Shown: positions 26,836-38,985, numbered from the stretch's first letter. The stretch: DNA of 64,000 bases from Lophius americanus (GCA_037951165.1 JBBDHG010000061.1:4940001-5004000); one strand, 5' to 3'. Translations and numbers: made by a program. The notes: a model not told the origin generated them from the sequence alone.

Positions 26836-27972
26836 GGTATATAGGTATATATATACATATAAAAATTTAATGGCTTCATTAGTAAAAATTAAGCCTTCCT
26901 GTTCACACATCAGCAGCCTCCTATAAACATACACACAGGAAGAAACAACAAGTTTATTTCGATGACATTGCTCAAGGAAAAACATGTGTATCAACAGCTG
27001 GCTTATTGACCACTACCAGATTCCCCCGGTATCTCTTTCTTTCTCCTAATCAATGCTCTCCATACACCCAGGTTTCCCAATGGAATGTCAAAAACTCCTC
27101 TTCCAGTTACACAACACAACCTGCAATGCCACATAAAGGCCTTTCCTTAATATAGAGTATGTACATAAAAGAGTCCTCTGTGTTCCCATCTCCATCCAGC
27201 TGAATACACAAAACACACCAAGGGAAGCTTAAAAGAGCAGTTTGCAGAGGGTGGTACAGTTAACAAAGAGAGATGACCAAAGGGGGTCTTCTCCGGAGGA
27301 GTCTCATCATTTATAAGGATGGTGATTTTAAATGCCGTACATATTTCATGAGCAGATCAATCGTGGGCCTGACTCACTGCCACCGCCTATCCTCAGACAA
27401 CACAGGGAAAAGAGAGCAAGCAGTGTGCCAACCTACGAGAATGAATTATTTACTATGCCTAAACTCTGCTGAGCACAGCAAAGCTTCCAGGCACACTGAC
27501 TACTACATGCTGGAAGTCTGGAAGAATGTGTGTTTGTCTATGAGGGATGGGATAGACTGCGTGTCATTACATGGGAGCAAAACAAGGGAGCCAGGCTAAA
27601 ACCTAGCAACATGTTTCCCTTGAATGTCAATAACGGCTATCAAATGCCTCCCTTGAAATTGCTGCACTCCAGATATTGATCGTCATGGGAGGTGCTGGCT
27701 TGTTCATCCGTCATGGTTACTATGAGAACTGAGCATGCAATACCTCTTCTTCTCCACCAGGGACCCTCCCGGATGGTGTGAGAGAGATCATTGAACTCCA
27801 GGTCCACAGCAGAGCGGCGTGGGAGGTGGGAGAAGCGCTGGGCCTCAGTGATCTGATTCTCCACTTTCTTTAAATGGGTGAGCAGTGGCGCCTCCTGTGG
27901 CCCAACCCCGAGCAGTTTGGTCTCCTCCAGTGGGATGCTGACCATGCCCTGTTCCAGGATCCTCTCCGCCAT
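17673..27972 (-). CDS. abcg4: Abcg4 ABC half-transporter, 14 coding exons, complete
   Basis: ABCG-family half-transporter (dimeric; sterol and lipid export, mainly neural in mammals). Coding exons in transcript order: 27972-27744, 23205-23088, 22958-22826, 22729-22679, 22296-22151, 22058-21935, 21739-21625, 21537-21398, 20614-20516, 19545-19377, 19277-19177, 19088-18930, 18166-18048, 17898-17673. They join in phase to 1929 nt (642 aa; human 646). The nucleotide-binding domain comes first: Walker A GPSGAGKST (99-107), signature LSGGQ (198-202), Walker B VMFFDE (218-223), D-loop SGLDS and H255. Six membrane segments follow. The C-terminus ends LRYKVKSER, which favours ABCG4 (KSER) over ABCG1 (RAER). 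Odd points: the residue after LSGGQ is Cys203 (codon 22219-22221) where human has Arg, and the donor after exon 12 is GTTGGA. An acceptor-like TTTAG about 15 bases before the ATG suggests an upstream non-coding exon. Confidence 0.94.
19600..20470. other. abcg4 intron 9 with possible decayed repeat
   Basis: The intron between 19546 and 20515 contains two open frames (19717-20082 minus, 20221-20466 plus) that are not abcg4 exons. Their base composition is higher in GC than the surroundings and may reflect an old retroelement, but I could not name it. Confidence 0.3.
20640..21397. other. abcg4 intron 8
   Basis: No exon or known repeat. A short perfect inverted repeat, ACAGGTGCATC with GATGCACCTGT, lies at 21059-21092 with a 12-base loop. 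Confidence 0.4.
23206..26620. other. Proximal part of abcg4 intron 1
   Basis: AT-rich intron with no supported exon or named repeat. A poly(A) run lies at about 24357-24370. Confidence 0.4.
26624..26862. repeat. (TA)n-rich microsatellite in abcg4 intron 1
   Basis: About 240 bases of TA and TATACA/TATG alternation. The long Tyr-Ile open frames on both strands here are products of the repeat and not genes. Confidence 0.95.
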
Positions 27973-30900
27973 GCTGAAAGGCTGCTAAAGAAGACAGAAA
28001 TAATACATTTTCAGGTTTAATGTAATTTAATTCAGTATTTCTATATATGTATAACTTCTGATAGAAACTAATTGACAAACTCATTCAGTTAAAATAAACA
28101 ACTTCTTGAGAAATCTGTAATTTAAACTGAATCGTTTGCTCCTCAGGTAGGGTGAACACAAATATGTATTTTGGGAACGGTTTTAGGAGACTACTCACAT
28201 CTTCCCAAATAAAGGTGTTGCACATTATCTGATTACAGATCATTTAATGGAAACGCTGGTTAAAGAGAATGAGATTCTGAGTGTGGGGAGATGGGATCTG
28301 GTTTCAGTCATGCAGCATAATTACACATACTGCTGATTCACATAAATGTCCTCCTATAGACAAAGAGTCTGTTAAACAATGTAGTGTCTGCTGATCCATT
28401 AGCTTTCCAATAACATGAACAAGAAACAACACATTATCTCCCTAATATCAGCAAGTCAGGACAATGAGAGATCTTTACATTCCATTACATCCAGAAACAT
28501 AATTCACTGGATTTACACGATCCGGTTAGGTCAGCTATTTTCATGACACTGAGTTGTGTTAGGTATAAATAAAAGCAGCACACTAATGAAATTGGGATAA
28601 GTTGCTTTTATCTAATTAAAATTTAAAAAATCACAAGGTTCACTGTCCCATAATTTAGGAAAATGTCAACAATTATTTACAGATAAAAGGTTCAGTTCTA
28701 AATTAAACAAAATGAATTAAGGGGATGGTGGGCATCATTCAATTTAGTTTTCAAAATTTAATCTTGTGGCCTGAACCCAAACTAATTTGTAAGAACAAAG
28801 TTGAGGGTCATCAGATAATAGACCAATGCACAATTAAGTCTTCACACCCAGGAATATAGTTTCCCAAGATCGGTATGATATAGAGAATATAATTTATTTT
28901 CCCTCATATATTATATAATTTATAACATAATTTATTTTCCTGTACAAACATTTTAATTAGAATCTATCATTTTAATCTTCCAGTCCAGTCTCAAAGTTTA
29001 CTTCTCATTAGTCGTCTAGCTGTGAATTCAGCATTTATGGAGGTTTCTATTTAGCATAACCTAATAAATGAATTTTAAGGTAACTATAAAGAAAATAAAA
29101 AACACACTATTCGGTGTACAATCTAAAAAATGTAATATTTATGTGAAATTGTCATAACTGTCGAATATTCTTAGCTAATAAAATGTAGAACAGCACTTGC
29201 ATAAACCCGTGTTTGGCTCCAACTCCCCTCCAACATCCTCTGCTGCCATGCAGACCAGGATTAGCTTACTTTGCATCTGTCTGCCTTATCTATTTTAAAA
29301 ATGTCATCATGTGAAGCAGCCCAGAAAGAGAATTGAACATGACCTCTATTGATCATCCTACCATTCAAGGATTTCCATTATCAACCTGCATATATGCTCT
29401 TTAATACACCAGACGAGCTTTAATGGCCTCTTAGCCAGATGAAGGCCTATATCATGTGCAGCCCAAAGCCAACACATGTGAGCCAGCAATAGTGAATGTC
29501 TCCTGAAGGGACGAGATTGTATTAAATGTATCTACAGCTTTGCAGTGGTGTGGTAATCCCGTGCTCTGCAGTCGCCTGTCACTGGTGTGGGAAGCTCCCT
29601 GCTCCTCAAAAAACACCTGTTAACAATAAACTGTAAACATGAGACAGGATTCATGCAAGGGTAGAGCAGTGGGGGGGAAATGTAAAGGTGGATGAGTCAC
29701 AAATTGGACTGTTCTGAGGAATCATCAAGATGGCTCTGCCAGCCTGTGTTATGCTACCTTTTGTTGCATAGCAGGCACTCATTGCACATACTTATTATTC
29801 TGTGTTGAAATAACCAGGTGAGCAGTTCAGCCCTGGTTCTCCTCTGTGGATGAGAGCAACAGCGCTCAGCTGATGCCTTTAAATCAAAACAGCACAATCC
29901 TCTTCAGAAAAAAAAAAAAGGTCCTCAAAGCCAGCCTGCCAGCCACACAACCAAATGAAGATGTTCACTGTGCGTCAATGCCCTGGGACGATCCGGATCA
30001 GTTAAGAGGCATGAAGGGACGGAGCTGTGTTCTCCTCATCAATAACTGTCGGGGTGCGGCGCTCATCGTCCCGCATCCACTACAGCAAATCCTCCTCGGA
30101 TTAAAACGATGTCCGGCCTCAGTCTAGGAAAGCATCCCTACAGATCTTCAGGGGAACACGATGTCTCTCTTGCTCTCTCCCCTCACCGCTCCTTGTATTA
30201 AATCCATCCCGACATCAGTGGCGGTGATCACATCAAGTCCCTGACAGCTGGAATGAGGCAGACTGCAAACCGGTGCTGCAGATACTCCAGCAGCAGCTCG
30301 ATAATAGTCCGCTGCTGCACTCTCACCGGTTAGTGCGTCTGTGTTTACGCACGCCGGTCTGCCATACAGGGCGTTGCAGGCAGGATGCTCTTGGAGAAAA
30401 AGACATTTCCAGTCGGCCTCAGTGCGCAGCACTCAGCACTGCTGGCCGTTATTCAGTAAACGCATTCTGCGATTTATTATTGTTTCTGAGTGGCGTATAT
30501 TGCCACGATTAGCTACACTCTAAAATGTGCATCTTGATCAGGAATGGTGTGCTGTGGATTGATGAGATGTGACTATTTTGTTTTAGTATGGTAACTTGGA
30601 GACGAATCTGTATTTCAAGTATAGTAAAATATAGCGCCACCTGTCCGAAGACATAATGTCAATCAAACCCATCAAAAATCACAAGTTTTCTTAATAGGTT
30701 ATACAAGAGAAACTCTTCTACCATCATACTACACTATACTACTAAGTGTTTTCTCTTTCGAGACATTTCTACTTCGACTTTCTAACGCTCTGGATACAGT
30801 GAATGCTTGGGGTGCAAGTTAGGTCAACTAGCCCCTAACAATACTTGGTCTGGGTGTGGGTTATTCTTTGTTTGATTTAAAGTCATCAGCCGAACATAAG

Positions 30901-31550
30901 ATTAAAATAAAACTGGTTAAGAGAAAAAAACTCTTTTCATGGATGCAAAATAGCCAACAGCCAAAGCAAACAATTAGACCACAAATACTCTTGAAGTTCA
31001 AAATCAGTGAATTCAGCAAAATCAGAAGCAGAATAAACACAGCAGAGAGAGCAATAAAGAGAAAATAAACCTGTCCCTTCGAAAAATAGAACAATCCAGT
31101 ATTTTCAATACTGGATTTTCCCCCTACCCTAAATCCCAACTCAAAATGCACTTCCTGTCCAAAAGATGATTGGCCGACTTCAAGAATCAGACCAAGATTC
31201 CAGCAGGATAGTCACAGAGCAAAGAAAAACGTGGACATCGATTTACGAAATTACGTTATGGTCCCCAAAACGCTCCCTGCTCCAACAGAGCGGTCGAACC
31301 GCACCGAGTTTAGGGATCTGTAATGATAAAATTCTACTTATTTAACAACCTCCTGCCTTCAAATGGTTCCAGTTTATACTCAAACACAAGGTATTTTCAA
31401 ACAACCAAAACACATATTACATATGAAGTCTTCCTCAGAAAAATTAATCTTAAATAAACAACCAACTTCTGTCACTTCCTCATCAAAGTCAACAATCTGT
31501 CTTCCAGAGCCCCATCTCAACTACGCGGCTTAAAGAAAGTTTAACCTTAG
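27973..31550. other. Region upstream of abcg4
   Basis: No coding exon found. A segment at about 29950-30450 is richer in G+C and CpG than its surroundings and lies about 2-2.5 kb upstream of the start codon. It is a candidate promoter or non-coding first exon for abcg4, which fits the acceptor just before the ATG. This is inference only. Confidence 0.35.
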
Positions 31551-31554
31551 TCGG

Positions 31555-31705
31555 TTACAGAGATTGTTAACCTGTCTTTAATGACAGACTATGTACCACA
31601 ATCCTTTAAAGTGGCCCTAATTAAACCCCAATGCTTAAAGCGCCCTCTTGATCCAGAGGCTTTAGCGGACTACAATCCTATATCTAACCTGCCCGTTAGA
31701 GAAAA
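31555..31705 (+). mobile_element. LINE reverse-transcriptase fragment (L2-like)
   Basis: Plus-strand translation contains VPQSFKVALIKP followed by LDPEALADYNPISNLP. This is the start of an L2/CR1-type reverse transcriptase and closely resembles the same segment in the minus-strand LINE at 41062-40517. Only about 150 bases survive. Confidence 0.65.
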
Positions 31706-32269
31706 TGGAAACCAAAGAATTGTGATTGTTCTCGTAAACTGGCGCTTGATAAACAAAATTGATTTGATCTGATTTTTTAGTGACAGGAGAACATACCAGA
31801 GCACACAGAAATATTGCACTTAGTATAATAAGTTAAAGAATTTTCTGACCAAAAATGTTAAGACCTGATAACGATGGTAAATCTACAGGATGGATATTTG
31901 CCCAGAATGTGAACACTCTAATCTCTTACACTGAAATTACTTTAGGGAAAGATTTTGAAGAAAACTTAACAGCTATCTTTATCCAAATTAGGTCTGCTCA
32001 GCAATCACTATCAGTTCAGGTTTTCAGATTTAAGTATGTGAACGGGCACATGCAGACATACACAAAGCATATAAGCAGAAGTTCACACATTACCAATAAT
32101 GTTGGATACAAAGAGGCAGTTCCATTTAACTTACATAGCTTTTTAGCAAAATCAGCCACAAGCATTGGAGCAATATAGTAAATGAGAATGGGAGAAGGGA
32201 CACGGACATGAACGGCAACAGCACTGATATCAGCTATGATAATAGGATGATTGCAATTAGTAATTAGAA

Positions 32270-32745
32270 TAAAGTCTGGAAAAATACTGTTGCTACTACT
32301 ATGACCACTAATAGTAATGTCACCAGTGGTCATAGACCAGGTCCACAGCAGCAGATCCAGCCACAATATGACCCTGCAGGAGAAAATAACATAAAGACTT
32401 CTGGAAAGAAGTCCAGTTAGTAAAAGGCATTATTGGGATCTGGATGTATAGAGAAAGAGTGAGGGTGAGAGATAAGTTCAGTACATCATGGGCGATCCCC
32501 TTGCAGGCTACATGGGATAGCTACAATATAGATTAGGCCAGCCTTTACTATAAGCTTTTGTCACAAAGGAACATTTTAAGCATACTCATACATTTAAGGA
32601 AGGTGTATGCTACAAAAAGTGAGACTGGGAAATGGTTCCAGAGGAGAAGAGCCTGGTAACTGAGGGCTCAGCTTCCGTTCTTCTTTTGGAGACTGAGCAA
32701 TATAAGTAACCCTGCATCCTGGGAGCCTAAATATCTGGTTAGATA
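32270..32745 (-). mobile_element. 3' region of an L2-type LINE, antisense
   Basis: The block around 32310-32450 (AGGTCCACAGCAGCAGAT and CTGGAAAGAAGTCCAGTTAG) matches 39500-39610, part of the 3' region of the LINE at 38986-43365, in the same orientation. Bases 32640-32740 (GCCTGGTAACTGAGGGCTC onward) resemble a common teleost LINE 3' region. Confidence 0.5.
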
Positions 32746-33225
32746 AGTGTTTTTTTTAATATTATACTTCCTATTTTAACAAGGATACTAACTGAATATC
32801 AAACTGAACAAGACTTAATGTCTTAGTATGGAAAATGCATTTAATTGCATTTTCTTCCAGTAAACTTACTAACTTACGCTAAAGTTAGCATTACCAACCG
32901 GTCAGCAGTTAGCATCGTTGCTAACAGTAGCCAACACTATGGGAAAGTAATGCTTCAGAGGCTGTTTGCTGTAATTTCCTACAAAAAGTTGATTTCTGAA
33001 TTGAGTTTAAACACTGAATTTGTCTTTAAATGTTATAGAGATGGCAGTAGAGACAGACACTTACAACTGCAAACCTAAAATGCAGCAAAAAGAAATACAA
33101 GTGTTACACACTTTTGGCTGTGTTCAAGGAACGTTGGAATTCAAAGACCCTCTAATTTATGACATAATTTGATGACTTTGGTTGCAGAAGTTGAAAATGT
33201 TGTATATGTGAATGTAATAACTATT

Positions 33226-33350
33226 AATTAGGGTTAGGGTTAGGTCCTTGTTCCTTGTCCTTGTTCCTTGTCCTTGTTCCTTGTCCTTGTTCATTGTCCT
33301 TGTTCATGGTCCTTGTTCCTTGTCCTTGTTCATGGTCCTTGTTCCTTGAC
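33226..33350. repeat. Telomere-like word next to a 12-bp minisatellite
   Basis: A short run of TTAGGG units (about 33228-33243) is followed directly by about eight copies of TTCCTTGTCCTTG-type units, some with TTCATGGTCCTTG. Confidence 0.85.
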
Positions 33351-33613
33351 GAAACAGACAAGTTTTATTTTGTCCGCTCAAACAAGTTAGAATTAGAAAT
33401 CATAGTCACAGCCATTAGCATCATTGTTACCGTTAGCCAATGTGATGAAAGTAATGCTACATGCTACATTCTCTAACAGTTAAAACTAAAGATCTAATAT
33501 GGATTTTAAATGCTAAGCCTGTGTCACAGGGTTGGATTATATTTATTATTTTACATTATGCATTATATAATGCCACTACTGTAAGGCCTAATATTTCTAC
33601 TTCCTATGAGTGG

Positions 33614-33892
33614 TCAGGAGTCATCGAGGGCAGAGTGCTCTTCATTGTCTGCTGGGGGATCGTGTGAGTCGTTTGCATAATGTGTATCCAGGTGGGTACT
33701 ATGTTGAAACTGTCTGGGCAGAGATGTTAAAACTGCATTGTATGTGGTTGATAGGCGGTGACGTAGATTCCTACCCTTGCTTAGAGGGGGCTGCTCCAGT
33801 TTGACATAGATGACTTCCTTAACTCCTCTCTCAAACCATCTATCCTCGATGAGCCAAAACAGAAGGCCAGAGGCTTTGGATTCAACCTGCAT
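33614..33892 (-). mobile_element. C-terminal fragment of a retroelement protein (possibly Penelope-like GIY-YIG)
   Basis: The minus-strand frame contains DRWFERGVKEVIYVKLEQP, then LRHRLSTTYNAVLTSLPRQF. I associate this C-terminal pattern (WFERGVKEAIYV, LRHHLS) with fish retroelements carrying a GIY-YIG endonuclease of the Penelope type. The frame ends in low-similarity sequence. No reverse transcriptase is visible nearby. Confidence 0.5.
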
Positions 33893-34269
33893 GGATTACC
33901 ATGACCTGGATGAATGACAATCTACACAATGACATTACAACAGAAGATGATCTCACAGTGTTTATTAATTGTATTGATTATTACTGATCATCAGTTGTTT
34001 GTTTTGTTTTTGATTAAAAATAGTTTTTATTGATTTTCATATGATAACATATAACATTTGCAGCATACGTTAGAAATTAAAATTGATTTATAGAAATTAA
34101 AATTGATACAAACTTGGATCTTCTGATCTGCACAAATGTTAAGATGTGTGAAAGGATACCCCCAACCATCCCAATTGTCCCCATTTGTCCTTTTGAGTTC
34201 AGGTCATCTTCAAGTAGTTTGAAAAAGGGATACACACATGTGATGTGGCATGTTATTGAAGGATAATGA

Positions 34270-34680
34270 ATTAATCTAAAGAACGATGTCTAATAATACA
34301 TAACTTGCCGCTAACAATACGTATTGATACTGAGCATCCGTTTGGGCTTCCTTTGGATCCACTGGTGCTGACGTTCAGTGTAAACATGGGGAGAGCTTTA
34401 GGTGGTTTAAGGCTGGCTGTCTCTTTAAAGTCCGCACCTGCGCAGCTGCCCGGTGCTGATGCTGCAGTGCCCGGGTTATTTTCGGCTAAATAGTCGGGGT
34501 TACTATCGTACAAACGAGCCCTTAATGTCTTACATCACCCCTGAGAGGAAAATCAAACGCATTTTCAGACACCTTACGTGTAAGAACAGTTTAAAAACGA
34601 GCTCTCTCGTCGCCACAGGAGCAGTTTCTCTACCTTATTTAGCTCTGCTCACGTGATCAACCGGGACCATATTCATAGAT
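34270..34680. other. Unexplained GC-richer segment upstream of the transcobalamin-like gene
   Basis: Open frames exist on both strands (34305-34493 plus, 34271-34513 minus), but neither starts with ATG in the stretch shown and neither resembles a known family. It could be an old first exon or CpG-rich promoter; this is undecided. Confidence 0.3.
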
Positions 34681-35268
34681 CTGGACACTGCAACACTTGT
34701 TCGCTACAATCGACTCCGACACACTGATTGTTTAGCCTATTTAGGATTATGTCTGTAAATCATCAGCATGTCTGGAAAAATCCAGAATTAAGCCTTATTG
34801 CTTTTTTGTTTCAAGGAGAAATGGCGAATGGCCATTTTCAATCTTGACTTATAAGGTTGCAGAGGTGCGACGCTATTCTATATTTTACTTCAAAGGCCCA
34901 GCCATGATTGCATAATATCTACTTTGAGGTTAAAGAAATTACATTTTTTACATTCTCTGTCAAATAGACTTTAGTTTGAAAACATAAGGTATCTAAAAAC
35001 AACAAATCACTGTCATTTATGCCTTTTTGGAAAGCACAAAGTAGATAATTAATCAACTAAATGATCATGAAGTCGCTTTATGATAGCAACATGTGTGGGG
35101 GGCAATCATTCAGGTCCCTTGCAGGTTCATTCTTACATTGTGAAAGCTTGAAATAAATAATGGTTATGCAGGTATTGCGTTTTTCTAGGACTGAATTTAC
35201 TAGTGAATGAGGGTTGGGCAAACTATAAGTAGACCGCGGAAGTTTTATTAGAGTCTGAGGGCTGAAAT

Positions 35269-35363
35269 ATGTTGCAGAGAATGGCACCAAGAATATCTGC
35301 AGTCTTTTCTCTGGGTTTTTAAAAAAAAAATTTTTTGACGGAAGGAGATCTGGCAAATACAGG
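35269..35363 (+). pseudogene. Candidate signal-peptide exon of the transcobalamin-like gene, with in-frame stop
   Basis: From ATG at 35281 the frame reads MAPRISAVFSLGF and then TAA at 35320. After the stop the same frame continues through a poly(A)/poly(T) run to the donor at 35364 and joins exon 2 in phase. The start has a purine at -3 and G at +4 and looks like the beginning of a signal peptide. A single homopolymer indel would not restore it, because the frame already matches on both sides. Confidence 0.4.
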
Positions 35364-35429
35364 TAAATATTTTAATTTTTTTAGATTTTTAATTTTTTAA
35401 ATCTTAGTTAAATTTACTATGGTGTGCAG

Positions 35430-36277
35430 GTCCAGCGACTCTTCCTATCAGAGTGGCCGTGGAGAATCACCTGTCAAACCTGATGCCTGAATCCTACTCC
35501 AGCTCTGTGGTGGAGGGAGGTGCTCTGCTTGGCGCTCTGAGGAGACTGCAAGAAACGCAGCATGACTTCAAGTAAGCCCACCCATAACATCCCCTTTAAG
35601 TTCTCTGCATGGTATCTCTTACTCTTAAATGTGGCTCTGCTGCTTCTCCTACATATTTAAACTGACAGGTGTTCTGACCCACAGGTTCACAGTGAAGGAG
35701 GATTCAGACTTTGGCCTGCTGCTGGAGAGTGTGAATGGAATAACTGGGAATGAGTACGAGCACACATACTGGGAGATCCTGTCTGAAAGCTCAGGAGAGT
35801 ACAGTAGGCTGGCTGTGGGTGAGTATTCTCCCCAGAGTTTCTACACAGCATATATGAGGAAGACTTAATGAGCTGTAATGAGACAGGAGAATTCTCAGCC
35901 TTTTCACTTATTTTCTCTTGATATCCTCAAGAAAAAATCATTACAAAAATGCTTTAGTTGTGATATTAGTCACTCTAATTAGTCACTTTAATATATTTCC
36001 CCTGAGAATTGCTTCTCATGAGCTAGCATACATAATTAAAGTTGGTTTTGATAGTTTTACATTTTCATAATTTTAGAATCCTTCCTTTTTTTATAAAGAG
36101 GATGGATTAATACTTATTCTATGTGCTATTATCACTAGAAGATGTCAGCTGTGTGCAGTGTTCCTATTATGTTTGGTTTCAGATCCAAGCCTTTCCCTAT
36201 TTACAGGAATCGGCTGCTACATGCCAAAAGAAAATGAACACATCATCCTACGACTCAGCACCTGGTCTCAACAGTGA
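35430..36277 (+). CDS. Transcobalamin beta-domain-only protein (vitamin B12 binding), exons 2-4
   Basis: Exons 35430-35571, 35685-35818 and 36206-36277 join in phase and end in TGA. They encode about 115 residues that match the C-terminal cobalamin-binding (beta, DUF4430) domain of transcobalamin and intrinsic factor: LPIRVAVENHL, SVNGITGNEYEHTYWEIL and IGCYMPKENEHIILRLSTW. No alpha-domain exon is seen upstream. Zebrafish has beta-only transcobalamins (tcnba/tcnbb), and this is probably a relative. Exon 2 needs one base from an earlier exon. A candidate exon 1 with ATG at 35269 or 35281 ends at 35363 (donor GTAAAT) in the right phase, but has an in-frame TAA at 35320-35322. An AATAAA follows at 36393. 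This could be a real gene with another first exon, or a pseudogene. Confidence 0.78.
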
Positions 36278-36392
36278 ACAGAGAGCTTGAGTTCACCAGT
36301 AAATTGGCGGGGAGGAAGAAAAACTAAATCCTTTCCATGGACTATTAAATTGTATTTTATTAGAGTGTAAACAACTCCAAACTTTGTGGGAG

Positions 36393-36398
36393 AATAAA
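36393..36398 (+). terminator. Poly(A) signal of the transcobalamin-like gene
   Basis: AATAAA lies about 115 bases after the TGA at 36277, a normal distance for a vertebrate 3' UTR. Confidence 0.6.
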
Positions 36399-36399
36399 G

Positions 36400-37730
36400 A
36401 AAACAGCGCCATCTAGTGGTATTTGAGAGTAACATCACCTACCAAGACAAAGGTACGAGTCTGCACTTGTGATTACAAATGTCATGTGTTGTTGTTGTGG
36501 CACTGGATGTAAAATATAAAATGTTTTATGAAAGTTAGACTCATCTTGTGTCTGTTTACTAACAGAAGGCTAAATATATTTGTTACTAGCAAATACAACA
36601 TATGATTTGAGGGCCACACAGACAATGTAAGAAGATATGTGAAGTACAGACGGGGTGAATAACACCGGGGACAGATGGAGGCAGCTGTTATGACATGTTA
36701 TGGCATCATTTTACAACTTTTATAACAATTAAGTCTGTTGAAGGATTCGGTTGTTGATGGCTGTGATGAATACGCAGAAAATGAAATGGGGTTTTTCCAC
36801 AAAAGATTAGAATGTGGATGCTTTTTCTTCCTTTCAAATACACAAAACATCTTATTTACAATTGTAAACCAATCTATTAAGAAATAAAGATTTGAAAGAA
36901 ATGAGACAGATGGAGTGAGTGGGACATTGATGGGACACTAATCTCTGTGGTCTAAATTCCTGTCTCCTTACCTGTAGTTTTATTTCCTCCTTCCTCAGAG
37001 ACATAAAAATGTTTACATGAACATATAGTTGAGATATTCCTGTAAGGTGTAGTCTAACTATGACAATTTATTTTATTAAGCACAGGAAACTGCAGAAGAT
37101 AGGGAAGAAGATATTCTTATCCAGGCCAGTAGGCCGACATGTGAGCATGTTTGTTGATTTGGCCAGAATAAGACGGAGGAATTGAGATGAGCTGGATAAC
37201 ATGCTCAAATTTTGATTTAATTCCCTGAATGTTCTTTTCTGACCCTTATGTCACATTCCACAGACTGACCCGAGTTCGGCTTTGTCTTGGATTGACAGTT
37301 GGCTCTGGAGGCAATGTAATCTTAAAATCCTATATATGATGGACAAGAGAAGATCATCACATTGTCAGGAAAATGAAAATAATATCTTTAAACTTCCAGT
37401 GATTTTTTTTTTGAGGGGTGCTGATACAGAAAAATACAGGAAAAAATGTGTGAGATCCAGTCTATGAGATTGGGAGTTGGGGGATCCATTCAGTCTGATA
37501 TACAGTTAGACTTTTCTCATAAAACCAGACAAATCAGAATTATTGATATAAGGGGAGCAGGGGAGCAGAGGGAGGAGGCTTTCTAAAGTGTTAAGGCATA
37601 CATAATTATACCTGAGCAAAAGCTCAATGGTCGTGATTTATGGAAGGACATTTTGTAACATGAGTGAAAAAAAAAGAAAATAAAACAAATAAAAGCAAAA
37701 TGCAAACTTTAAAAGGACTGTTTCACCGCT
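36400..37730. other. Intergenic region without recognised features
   Basis: AT-rich sequence. I see no gene and no repeat family. Confidence 0.45.
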
Positions 37731-37734
37731 AACA

Positions 37735-38010
37735 TTAATTTGTATGGGATAACCATTCCACTTCTTCTGACTGTTCATGGGTCGCAACAGCGCTTCATCT
37801 TACTCTGTCATCTTCATCTTCTACCACATCAACCAACTCTAGGTCCTCTTTCATCACATTATCAAACCTCTTTGATGCCCTTCTTTTTGTCCTGCCTGGC
37901 AGCTCCATCTCTAGCGTCCTTCTGATAATTTATCCGCTAACCCTCCTCTTCAAGTGTGCAAACCTTCTCAATCTGGCTTCTGACACTCTGTCATATATTA
38001 TTTAGTTGAA
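37735..38010 (-). mobile_element. LINE 3'-end fragment, antisense
   Basis: Words such as GGCAGCTCCATCTCTAGCGT followed by CGCTAACCCTCCTC and CTTCTCAATCTGGCTTC match the reverse complement of a common vertebrate non-LTR retrotransposon 3' end. Only the tail is present. Confidence 0.45.
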
Positions 38011-38039
38011 ATCAAAATCATTAAACCGTTAAGGGCTGA

Positions 38040-38985
38040 AATCACAGACTGATCCAACTCAAGTGAATTTCATCACAACATCTCATAATGTGACTCAGGA
38101 GTGTGTTTGACCCCTGCATGCCTAAGAGACCTCCTGAAAACGTCTGGGTATGCTCCTGACGAGATGGAGGATGGTGTTCTGGGGGATCTCCTCCCAGACC
38201 TGGATCAGGCCTCGAGGACAGTCTGCGGTCAGTGGTGGTGGTTTCTGATGCTGCGATACAGAACGTCTCAGATGTTCTCGGAGGGATTCCGGTTCTGGGA
38301 ACATGAGGACCAGTCAATGGCATCCATACTTTCATCCCCCAGGGACCAGTTTAAGGTCTGATAGTGGGTCTAAGTTTCAGCCTGGTACCTAACAGCAGTC
38401 AGGGTATCGTTGGCTAGCCCGTGGAGGTCTGTGAGATCATCCAAGGATTTGTCTCCCCAGACCATCACTGACCACAAAACCGGTCCTGCTGGATGATGAT
38501 GCAGCAGCATTACATTCTTCACCGCATCTCCAGACTGTGTCACGCCTGCAGCATGATCTCAGTTTGAACTAGCCTTCATCTGTGAAGAGAACCGGGCACC
38601 AATGGAGAACCTGCCGATTCTGCTGTTCTCTAGTGAACACCAATTGAGCTCCACAGTGCTGAGCTGTGAGCAAAGGTCCCAGTACAGGACGTTGGGCCCT
38701 CCTGCTACCCTCATGCAGTCAGTTTTGTATGTTGTATGTTTTGTCAGAACACTGGGGAACAGATACCAGTCTGACTGCTGGGTTGTAGTCGTTCTACCGA
38801 CCTTCTACGGTCCTTCCAGCTCTTTTAGTGTAACGGCCTGTCTTCTGGCATCTCCTCCATGCTCTGGAGACTGTGCTGGGAAAAACAGGTAACCCTCTTG
38901 TAACTGCATGCATGAATAATCCATCCTGGAAGAGCTGGACTGGCTGTGCAGCCTCAGTGGGCTGCAGCTACTGCCTCATGTCACA
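38040..38985 (-). mobile_element. Tc1-like DNA transposon, transposase C-terminal half (decayed)
   Basis: The minus strand carries LIQVWEEIPQNTILHLVRSI and a following PRRFQEVS, the typical C-terminus of a Tc1-like transposase. Further up, near 38590, is a LFTDE-type motif. The reading frame is broken in several places. Bases 43365-43680 look like the other part of the same element, so the LINE between them interrupted it. Confidence 0.7.

Noticed and set aside
26593..26994. Long open frames rich in Tyr-Ile on both strands
   Set aside because: Produced by a (TA)n-type microsatellite.
17673..27972. Naming the transporter Abcg1
   Set aside because: The KSER C-terminus, the AERILE-type N-terminus with THLKKVENQITEAQRFSHLP, and the length fit Abcg4 better, although the two are close.
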